Positions 39,301-51,300 of a DNA stretch of 64,000 bases are shown one piece after another. The notes under the pieces are model-generated. The model saw nothing but the letters and a program-made list of their open reading frames with translations. It had not been told where the DNA came from and searched no databases. Numbering within the stretch: position 1 is the stretch's first letter; each line of letters begins with the position of its first letter. The position numbers and the translations under genes were made by a program. Origin of the DNA: Xanthostigma xanthostigma (taxonomy: Eukaryota; Arthropoda; Insecta; Raphidioptera; Raphidiidae); the NCBI GenBank assembly GCA_963575645.1, contig OY754464.1, forward strand, positions 4,154,001 to 4,218,000. Reading direction: 5' to 3'.

Positions 39301-42300
39301 CAATTTATAAGACGTTATCACGTCAAAAACAGAAAGGAAAATAAATACTTTTTATTTGAAACAGTAATATTTACAAAGTACATGGGAAATGGGTTACAGA
39401 ATATTAATTAAAATTCGCGTGCTATGTATCTGAGATGTACGAGTAGGTCTCATCGAGGAGTGTGCAATTCATTTATTTTTAGTCCAAAATAGCGACGTAG
39501 AGACTCCATAAACTAAGCAAATTAAATTTTAACATCTGCAATGTTGTGTACCCCGATCGCATAATGGCATTAGGAAATTTTTGAGCTTGAAACGTTTGCT
39601 AGATATATTAAAGCCTTCACGATTAGAACTAACGACTATTAAGTTTTTCAAAAATGAGTTATATTCGCGATAAATACGAAATTAACGGTGTACGAACTTA
39701 GAACTACAAACTTGTTGTATTTGTCAATTTTTGTTGTGGCAATCAATCACTAGAGTAGCAGCGTGAGTTTAGTGAGATAGTGTTGTAATTAACGTAATGA
39801 ACGAAATATCAATAACTAGCCATGATGTAAGTACAATGTGTCGATTGTGCTTATCGAGTGAAAATGCAGAAATAGACATATTTATGTTTTCGGAAAGTCT
39901 CAAACATCAAATAGTTGATGTAATCATGAAGGTGGCTCCCGTTCAGGTAAGTTAGTTTCTTGATATCAAATAATAAAGCAAGTCTTACATGATGTATATG
40001 TTTTCACAAAAATATATCCACTATGAAATACTTATTTTACATAGTATTATAAATAAATAAATGTTCTCTCATTTCTTAGATAATTAGACGCGATGAGATG
40101 CCTAATTTCATCTGTCAATTATGTTACACTCAATTGGAAAGAAATCACCAGTTCCAGGTGCAAATATTACACTCCGAGAAAACGTTACGATGCTATTTAC
40201 AACAATTACACGCTTCTGACAAACAAATCAAGTCTGAATATTTCATTCAGACTCCTAGTGGGGATCCTTTTATCCAAAATTTTGATCCAAATATCACTGT
40301 GAAGTGTGAATACTTAGAACTTCCCGATGTGCCAACAAATTATAATCCAGTAAACGAAGTGTTTATAAAAACCGAACTTAAAGATGAATCGAGCTCAACA
40401 GAATCTGCTGAAAATGTATTTAAGACGGAAGGTAATGTATTAAGCTGCGAAGACTCAAAGATCAGTATCGGTGACACCGAATTTATTGACATGAGTGTCA
40501 ACTGGAAAGAGCAAACGCCCACAAAAAAAATTGACGACAAAATGTCTTTCAATTCAAAAATCAAAGACGAAAGTATCAATTCATTAATTTCAACCGAATG
40601 TGATAACATAGACGATATTTCATCAACATCTGTGAACTTCGAGTTTCTTCGTTCTGCTGATGTAACAAATTATACTGGTAAATATAAAGAGAAGACCAAC
40701 AATACGGTGGTCAATCAGATGAAGAACAAAACAAAAGAAATGAATTTGAATCAGTTTGACGTTAGTACTGTGGGTTGTAACGTTCCATCCGATTTAAAGA
40801 AAAAAAAGCCTAAACAAACTAATGAGAAACCATATCAGTGTGATATTTGTAATTGTCGTTTCCAAACATCAAGGAATTTGAAAAGACACCAACGTGTACA
40901 TACAGGAGAGAAGCCATATCAGTGTGACGTTTGTAATAAGAGTTTCAACGAATCGTACAACTTAAGAAGACATCAGCGTGTACATCAGAATATACGTATA
41001 CATACTGGTGTGAAAGGGCATCAGTGTGACGTGTGTAAAAAATACTTTTCTGAGTTACACCATTTAAATGTTCATAAACGATCGCATACTATTGAGAAAC
41101 AATTTAAATGCGATTTGTGTAGTAAGCAGTTTACTACATCGAGTCATTTAAAAGTTCATAAACGTACACATACTGGTGAGAAACCGCATCAGTGTGACGT
41201 TTGTAATAAATGCTTTTCTGAGTTGCCACATTTAATTGTTCACAGACGGATACATACTGGTGAGAAACCGTATCAATGCGATTTGTGTAGTAAGTGCTTT
41301 ACAACGTCAAGTCATTTAAACGTCCATAAACGCACACATACCGGTGAGAAACCATATCAGTGTGACGTTTGTGATAAAAGTTTCATTGATACAGGCACTT
41401 TGACAAGACATAAACGTACACACACTGGCGAGAAACCGTATCAATGTGACATTTGTAATAAGCATTTTTCTTACTTATATCACTTAAAAACTCACAAGCT
41501 TGGACACTCGTGATATGTTTACTACTATAATACTTGTTTTGTCAATTGTTTTAACGACAAACTATTTGATAATGGCGAGTAATTTTAATTTACTCATTGA
41601 TTTGCTTTAACATTATATATATGTACAAGTAATACTATTAAAATATGTTTATCTAAACATAACCAGTAGTGATATTAATACATCCTTATTCGCTGGGTGC
41701 GTAACGGCAGCACCGCCTTCCGTCCGCAATTTTCATGCTATGACATTGTGTCAAATGAGCATTTCTTAAATAACAAAGCATAATGAAACGGACCGTTAAT
41801 TGTATATGTCACTGGGATATTGCCAAACCCGTGATATTGTAATTTCACTAGTGAAATTACAATATCACGATTGACAAAGAGTCGTGATATTGTAATTTCA
41901 CTAAGTGAGATTATAATATCACGGGTTTGACAATATCCCGGTGACATATATATGTTACCGTTAAATCCCGTTTTTAGTTAGAATGCATATTTACTAGTTA
42001 AAACTAGTTTTCACTAAACGCCCTCGTTAAAACTATAATTTCCTAGTAACAACTAGAATTTACTGATTTAGAAGATCGATTTTTAGGTAAAACTAGTTTT
42101 AACTGTGAGCGTTAGACAAAACTAGTAGTAACTAGAAAATTGTGTTTGAGAGGATTGATTTAATAGAATGAAGCCTTGATTAAAAAATAAACATTATTAC
42201 ACATTAATTATTAAAATATTTATTGAGAACATTTGTGAATAGTAACATCTGAACAACGTTGATATTAATTAGTAATATAAAAATATCATTCTTCCTTATG

Positions 42301-45300
42301 GAGATCAAACATCCATATTGGCAACTTTTATTAAAGTCTTACACATTTAACAAAGAGATTAATAGCGAACAAAAACAATTAGTATTCCTCTTAGTCGTTT
42401 GAAAAAGAAACATTATATGATAACATATTATTTAATACAATATTTATTTAAATATTTACGAATTGAAACATCCCAAACAAATTTAATATTTAAAGTTAGT
42501 AACATAACACAGTAAAAGAACATTTTTCCTTATGAAGATCAAACAGCCATATTGGCAATTTTAATTAAAGTTTTATTGGTCTTTCTTGCTATTGCAGGGC
42601 AAACTATCGTGGCATTTTGAGTAACATAGGTTGCCTTTTTTCTTACAAAAGTACCTTTTTGACATACAAATTTTTTTACATAGGTACATTACGCGACCTC
42701 TAAACTTTGTGGTGTGGAATAAGTTTTAACTGCTTGGTACCGTTAAAACGCGTTTTGACTAGTTAAAACTAGTTTTAACTGATATTCATTTTTACCAACA
42801 GTAAATTCTAGTTTTAACGAGGGCGTTTAGTGAAAACTAGTTTTAACTAGTAAATACGCGTTCTAACTAAAAACGGGTTTTTACGGTAACATATATATAT
42901 TTGAAATGCAACCCATCTTCTCGTCTCGAGGGGTGTGTAATGTGTATTATATTAACAACTGATGACAAGCCATTCGAATTTTAAATTATTCATACATAAG
43001 AAGTTTCACTTCGATCGTGTGTGCCTCAATCATGCCTTTTTTAATTTTTAATTAAAATGTGAGGAGTGAAAATATTTAAAAAAACAGAAAGGAAAATAAA
43101 TACTTTTTGACGTGATAACGTCTTATAAATTGATGAAACACCAATCTTATAAATTGATGAAACACCGGCTGCATGTACGAAAAAGTGTCACATTCCGAAA
43201 TGTGTCACGTTCCGCCTGACCCTGTGCGTGCAAGCGAGAGCGCAGTATAAGCGATAGAGAAGCACGATCGGCCCAAGTTTGACAGCTACAAAAATTTATT
43301 AATTAAAGATCACAAGACACAAACTTCCAATAGACTGCCACAGTTCGCTCGTACATATTATACTTACAGGGAGTGAAAAATCCACACCACCCGACCGTCC
43401 GTTTATTAAAACTGCGTGTATTTTGAAAACGGTTCATTATATTTAAAAACCGTTTCTACAGTTGGTTAGAACTCTAATTTTACTATTTAAATATGTAAAA
43501 ATAAATGTTTGGAAACGTATACGTATAATGTGAAAAATAAAAAAAGTTATTTTTCAACACTTTACGAGTATGGTTCAATGTTTCTTTATGACGTTATCAC
43601 GTAAAACTATCGTCCGTAAACCGACTTTACAGACAACCAATTTTTTTTATTTGACATAGTAATATTTAGAAAGTACATCGGAAATGGGTTATAGAATATT
43701 AATTAAAATTCGCGTGCTATGTATCTGAGATGTATGAGTAGGTCTCATCGAGGAGTGTGCAATTCATTTATTTTTAGTCCAAAATAGGGACGTAGAGACT
43801 CCATAAACTAAGCAATTTAAATTTTAACATCTGCAATGTTGTGTACCCCGATCGCATAATGGCATTAGGAAATTTTTGAGCTTGAAACGTTTGCTAGATA
43901 TATTAAAGCCTTCACGATTAGAACTAACGACTATTAAGTTTTTGAAAAATGAGTTATACTAACGATAAATACGAAATTAACGGTGTACGAACTTAGAACT
44001 ACAAACGTGTTGTATTTGTCAATTTTTGTTGTGGCAATCAATCACTAGAGTAGCAGCGGGAGTTTAGTGAGATAGTGTTGTAATTAACGTAATGAACGAA
44101 ATATCAATAACTAGCCATGATGTAAGTACAATGTGTCGATTGTGCTTATCGAGTGGAAATGCAGAAATAAACATATTTATGTTTTCGGAAAGTCTCAAAC
44201 ATCAAATAGTTGATGTAATCATGAAGGTGGCTCCCGTTCAGGTAAGTTAGTTTCTTGATATCAAATAATAAAGCAAGTATTATATGACATATGTTTTCAC
44301 AAAAATATATCAACTATGAAATACTTATTTTACATAGTAATATAAATAAATAAATGTTCTCTCATTTCTTAGATAACTACACGCGATGAGATGCCTAATT
44401 TCATCTGTCAATTATGCTACACTCAATTGGAAAGAAATCACCAGTTTCAGGTTCAAATATTACACTCCGAGAAAACGCTACGACGCTATTTACAACAATT
44501 ACACGCTTCTGACAAACAAATCAAGTCTGAATGTTTCATTCAGACTCCTATTGAGGATCATTTTATCCATAATATTGATCCAAATATCACTGTGAAGTGT
44601 GAATACTTAGAACTTCCCGATGTGCAAACAAATTATAATCCAGTAAACGAAGTAAAGGAAGAAGTGTTTATAAAAACCGAACTTAAAGATGAATCGAGCT
44701 CAACAGAATCTGCTGAAAATGTATTTAAGACGGACGATACAGAATTAAGCTGCGAAGACTCAAAGATCAGTATCGGTAAAACCGAATTTGTTGACATGAG
44801 TGTCGACTGGAAAGAGCAAACGCCCACAAAAAAAATTAACGACAAAATGTCTTTCAATTCAAAAATCAAAGACGAAAGTATCAATTCATTAATGTCAACC
44901 GAATGTGATAACATAGACGATATTTCATCAACATCTATGAACTTCGAGTTTCTTCGTTCTGCTGATGTAACAAATTATACTGGTAAATATAAAGAGAAGA
45001 CCAACAATACGGCGGTCAATCAGATGAAGAACAAAACAAAAGAAATGGATTTGAATCAGTTTGACATTAGTAACGTGGGTTGTAACGTTCCATCCGATTT
45101 AAAGAAAAAAAAGCCTAAACAAACTAGTGAGAAACCATATCAGTGTGACATTTGTAATTGTCATTTCCAGACATCAAGAAATTTGAAAAGACACCAACGT
45201 ATACATACCGGAGAGAAACCATATCAGTGCGACGTTTGTAATAAGAGTTTCAAAGAATCATACGATTTAAAGAGACACCAGCGTATACATCAGGATATAG

Positions 45301-48300
45301 GTATACGTACAATAGAGAAACCATTTCAATGTGACGTGTGTAAAAAATGCTTTTCTGAGTTGTCTCCTCTAAATGTTCATAAACGATCACATACTGGTGA
45401 GAAACCGTATAAATGCGATTGGTGTAGCAAGTGCTATATTACGTCAAGTCATTTAAACGTTCATAAACGTACACATACCGGTGAGAAACCATATCAATGT
45501 GACTTTTGTGATAAAAGTTTCATTGATGCAGGCACTTTGACAAGACATCAACGTACACACACTGGTGAGAAGCCGTATCAATGTGACGTTTGTAATAAAA
45601 GTTTCGTTGAAGCAGGCACTTTGGCGAGACATCAACGTACACACACAGGGGAGAAGCCGTATCAGTGTGACATTTGTAATAAGCATTTCTCTCACTTACA
45701 AAACTTAAAAAGTCACAAGCTTCTACATTCCTGACAAGTTTAATACTATATTATCGGGATAAACTTTTTTTATATTGGTGAGATATTTTAAGTGAAACTT
45801 TTATTGGATTGTAGACACTTATCCATCACGATTAATTATAAACAACAATATTCACATGAATACACGAATAAAAACATGTAAACACTGTACAGCACTTGCC
45901 CGCATGACAGACTGGCTATGTCTATGTGTTATACATACTACACGGTCAGCTGATGCTAACCATGGGCGCCGCCATATTGGCCTTGGCTGCTCTACCGAGC
46001 GCCTGCTCCGAGCGCCTTTCACTTTACCCCTACTACGCGGCCGCCTGTAATGCGACATGTAACAGACGGCCAGAAAAATTCGGGGCGATAGACTTAAAAA
46101 AATTTGGTTCCTTTTTATCTTGGGTGTATTTTTTAAAACTACCTGGTCGATAATTTTTTTACTAACATTCTCACCGCGTATTTCAACCATGCGTCAATTT
46201 TTTTTAATAATGCATTATTTTTCCTGATAATTTTAATAATTTGATATGATTTTCTACAGCAATTAACTTGCATTCTTAGAGGTCAGATATTAATAAAAAT
46301 ACCTTCATAAATAACATATAATTATTTTTTATAAAATATTGAAATAAATTTAAGAAAATTTTTATTTTATGATAATACACGTCTGATTAAAAAATCTGTT
46401 TGTTCGATTTTTGTCCCATAACACAATCCCATTGTCCGTGTACGCAAATTTCGAAACAGCCGGAATAGGTAAAGTTTTTGTTTGGTTTTGGCAGCTAATA
46501 TTAAAAGCTACTGAACCGATTTGAAAAAATCTTTCACTAGGTATTTAAAAACCTATAGGCTATAATATATTACGCTACGACAAAAGAAATATGAGCATTG
46601 AGCGAAAATTTAAGACACACGATCCCGTTATAATTCATTTGAACGAGCGAGGTGGTGAGTCGCAATTTAACAAGTAATACTTTCTGCAACCCAACAAGCA
46701 TTTCTGTTATACCAAATGCGGAGCTATGAATAGTCCATGAGTATATGGTCGAAGTACATGTTATATAACATAAGTCTGTAGGTGTATATCGCCAAGAGAA
46801 TGTTATTTAATTAGTTAATTCTATGGTCTGGTGATATGACTAATTAGTACGTAATTGTGTAGTTTTCAATAGTCATCCATCAAACTCTCTCTCTCACACG
46901 TATAGAAATGTACAAATATCGTAGCTTCAGAGAATCTTGCGGCTAGTAATATAGATTTTATGACGTCCCTGCTAAGCTCCCGGTTTTAACTAGCAACTTT
47001 ACGAACGGTAGACTCCAAAGTTATTTAGACTCCACCTGTTTGCCACCGAGAGAGACGACACTGGCATTTTTTGTTTCAGCTTTCGAGTTTGTCAAAACCT
47101 CGTTGAGTTGAGCAACGAGTTACGAGAAATCTCGACAAAATTTTGAAATATTATGGAATATTCTTTATCAAAAATAAAGCATTGAAATTAATAAATGGGG
47201 CATATAATGCGTTACATTAATTAATTCTTAATCATTTCAGATTTTTCTGAGCGATCCTATTAGTGATAAGGGCAGGGGACAGCAATTTTTGAACGTTTTT
47301 GACGTGATAACGTCTTATAAATTGATGAAACACCGGCTGCATGCACGAAAAAGTGTCACGTTCCGCGCACGATCGGCCCAAGTTAGACAGCTACTAAAAT
47401 TTAGGTTATGTATTATTCGAGCGGAATACGTTATCACGTGAAACTATCGTCCGTAAATCGACTTTACAGACAACCAATTTTTTTTCTCGGAATATGTTTA
47501 AAAAAATGAAAAACTACATCAGACAAGGAATTGAAATCCAACCTCGAAATTCTGTGCTTATAAAAGCTACAAGAGCAACAGCAAAAAAAAATGCAAAGAC
47601 GGCGATCGCATAACTCCTTTAGTTACCACTAAAAAAACGCCGTCTGTGCACTTTTTTTTGCTGTTGCTCTTGTAGCTTTTATATAAGCACAGAATTTCGA
47701 GGTTGGATTTCAATTCCTTGTCTGCCTCGAAATTCATTTTTTTTCGACGTCTTAGGCACAAAATTTCGAGCTTGATTTCAATTTCTTGTCTACCTCGAAA
47801 TTCTTTTTTTTTTGTTATAATCATGAGATCCAGTCGCCTCAAGTTTTTGAATTTAGCACAGAACGAAGTTTTTACTTCTCCGAAGTTTTTTTAAGATTTC
47901 ACGTCTTTTTCCAAAGTGTGAGACATTATTTTTATTTTTCCTCCAAATTAAACATAATATGTGCATATAGATAATTAATGTTAAAAATGTAAATAAAAAA
48001 AAGGATTGTTTGAAAATCCAATTTCTTATTCACTATAAAAATATATATTGTTGAAACTGCGAACTAATAGGGTTTTTTTTTATCGATGTAACTTACGCTT
48101 ATTTAAAATAAAAAAAAATAAAAATTTAAAAAAAACAAAAATATATGAGAAATATATTATATATAATATATAAATATCAAGTGGAAATAAAATGGAGTAG
48201 AAAAAAAATGTTCAATGATGTTGGCGGGAATCGAACCCTAGACCCTGCCATTACTGGCTCGGCCACCGGGCGGTAACAGTACATTGCTATTATTGTCGTA

Positions 48301-51300
48301 TAGAAGCACTATATGGGTGATACGAAAATTTGTAAGACGAAAATCACGTGGTCACAGAACTATAAAACTTGGAAACTGGCCTTTTATACACGGCGTTATA
48401 TGGGACAGAGGCAAAATCAATGTATAAAAGAATCTGTTAAAGATTCGTCGGCATTTAGCACAGAAAAGAATCTCTAACGAGATTCTTCGATTACTTCGAA
48501 AAAAGAGACGGAGATTATTTTTTGCATCTTTGTTGCGTTCTGTCACCGCTCATTGGGTAAATGAATAATGTTTGGTACAGTAATATTAATATTATTAATA
48601 TTATGCATATAGGTTTTAACTTTTTTTTGTGATAAAACACGGACAATATTATTTTTTGCCCTCGTAATTTTATTATCGGTATTTTATGTCCGAAAAGAAG
48701 CCGTCGGTCGTCTGTAATGCCTGACGAGCCAGCACTGGGTGTCTGTTACGAAGCAAAGCTCATTTACATATTATGCGTGTACAACATTTACATTTAGATG
48801 TAATATATGGCGCATTTTCCACAGTCATATTCTGTCCAAATTACGTGTCTCTGCATAAATCACAGACTTCACAAAACCATTATTCGATTGTCACTTTTTT
48901 TTATAAAATTGTCCATTAAAACCACAATTAAAATGAATCAAATTTGCATGACAATAAGCGAACGTTTATTAATTTTCAAGAGTATAATGTACAATCAAAA
49001 TTCTTCGATTGATACCATTAAGGAGGTTGATGCGTTACAGTCCCGATCAAAAGTAAGTCGAATTCTAAATCGGAACTTTTCCATAATAAATTTTTACAAA
49101 AGGTTATAAGTCGATGATACGAATAAATTATTGTCATAAAGGCATAAATAAATAATTTTTTTTAATATTAATTATTTTAGTATTTTACTTAATGGACTAA
49201 CTTTTGAATTTTTTGTACAATTAAAGTTAGGTTAGAAGAAATAAATTTATGTAAATATCTGTCTTTTACATATTTTTTGCAGTAAATAATTAAAAAAAGA
49301 AATTAGAAGTAATAAAAATTAAAATTAAATCATTAAAAAGTTGAAAATTCAGTTAAAATTGTTAAAATTGTCAAGAATAAAAGTCCATAATCGAAAAGTC
49401 CTAAGGTTTAATATATTTTTTTATTAATTCCTATTTCCTAATTAAATTGGAAAAAATTATTTGGTTATTTGCAAAAAATTATCTTCGTAAAACGACTCAA
49501 CCTCCTTAAGTCAGTCAACGCCTATGCATAAGTACCAAATTTTCTATCTACCAAATTTTATGTTCAAATAGTTTCTGCGACCAAGTACATAATATTAACG
49601 AAGATTCCTAGTTATAAATTTTTTTGATGTGAAACGTCTATTGCCGCGCCGTGGCAGTAAAACCATGCCAAACGGCATAACTTATACTGGCATGACCCCT
49701 CTACGCCAACGCTCTCGACTCCTTTGTGTGCGCGCGCGTGTATACTATATTATACTTCGTTGCTTCTCTGTGTGAATGCGTTGTTATATGTTGGTAAGTT
49801 ACATTACAGGGTGAAATGGGCAACATAACACCTGGGTTCTGAGGGGCAAACCTCATCTATAACTGCGGAGCGATAAATGTTGAGCAGCTTAAAGCGTCGC
49901 CAAATTTAAATTCGCATGTGATTGTTATTTAGTCTGTACTTGCTGGATAGAACGTTTTTTTTCAATTTGAAGCTCGTAAAATTTTCTTTAACTTTCGTTC
50001 TATATACACTCTTTAAAATTCTTTTTCGAACAACACGCTCCGGAAAAGTTAATTCTTTCGAAAAAAATATTTTTATCACACATTTTTGTGCCCGTCCTGG
50101 GCACCTCCCTAGCTACGGCACTGGACTGTATGGACATTTTTGCAATTTATATTTCATGACATTTTTTTTTCAATTTTTTTTGTTGCTATTGCCTACTGTG
50201 GATTTAATGTAGTATAAACAACTGCACTATAAATAGGCCCTTTTCTGTATTTTGTATAGTCATGTAATTTTTTATATGTTTTTTTCAAAGGTAGGTAATA
50301 CATTCGTCAAAAATCAAAAAGACCATAAAGACTTGCATCGACGAATTTATATTTTACTCGTCAGAATTGGTTTGTTTTATATTCCCAGAGGTGGTGCGGG
50401 GTGTGCGATACGAGCGCGAGAACGGAATTATATATTATTGTCGATGATCGCGTAGGCTTTGGATCCAATAATAACGACTGTCAAATGTCAATAGTGCCGA
50501 CGCTATATCGAAATTCTATTGACATTGCATGATGGCACAATACGTTTTATCAGTCAGGGTTGAAACTTGTCAAACTTTCATGACATCTTAGCATGGCTTA
50601 ACATCAAACGTCTTAAGTTCTTAACATCATTTTTAAATGCTCACAGTCAGGAGCCCAACCGTTTCATATATTTGTAACTAGATTTTACCCGCGACTTCGT
50701 CCGCGTGAAAGCAATGTGTACAATTGATATAATTGATTGAAAAATTAATAAATTCAAGCAATCCTAACAATATTTCGACCCAGATGAGAAACTTATAAAC
50801 GTGTACCATTACAGAATTTGGGCGCACCAAGATTTCGCATTAAAAATACCTGAACACCAACTTTCAACCTTAATTTATGAGAAGGCATTTAACCACCTCA
50901 GAGGTTAATTTTTGAAAAAAAAATTAGTTTATCCCTTTCCCCAAAGTTTAAACCATCGTTTTTTGGCTCTCCTGTAAAGTTTACCAAATGTCACATACTT
51001 TTTGGGCATTAACCATCGATATGTCAAAAGTTACATAACATTATGTTTGAAATGAACAAGTAATTGCAATCTAACAAAAAAATACGATTTTCCGTTTTAT
51101 TTTCCGCATTTTTGAAGTAAAACTTCTTTACGCACGCTTGACTTGGGGAGTAAGCTGGTGAATGCCTGACGAGAGATTTACGGAAGTGTGATCGGGCGAG
51201 GCGAACGGAAGTTGAGAGGGAGATATAAGTTACTGAAGATAGAAAGAGGATGACAAATACTTCACTGGCTAGTGGCGCCATCAGGTGGCCGAAAATATAA

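Larger units (their letters stand above)
34814..39325. mobile_element. 4.5-kb inserted interval bounded by ends of one element family
   Basis: Starts TTGGTTGTCTGTAAAGTCGG...ACGTGATAACG and ends CATCAATTTATAAGACGTTA then TCACGTCA. The same ends, in reverse, bound 43108-43640 and 47300-47477. At 43085 the D-E spacer runs GAAAATATTTAAAAAAACAG uninterrupted, giving the empty form. Inside lie other elements (35784-36549, 37565-38530). No coding recognised, so it could be one large element with nested insertions. Confidence 0.6.

Noticed and set aside
48807-49109. 100-codon ORF in intron 3
   Set aside because: No recognisable domain, AT-rich composition, no splice or promoter context that I can support.
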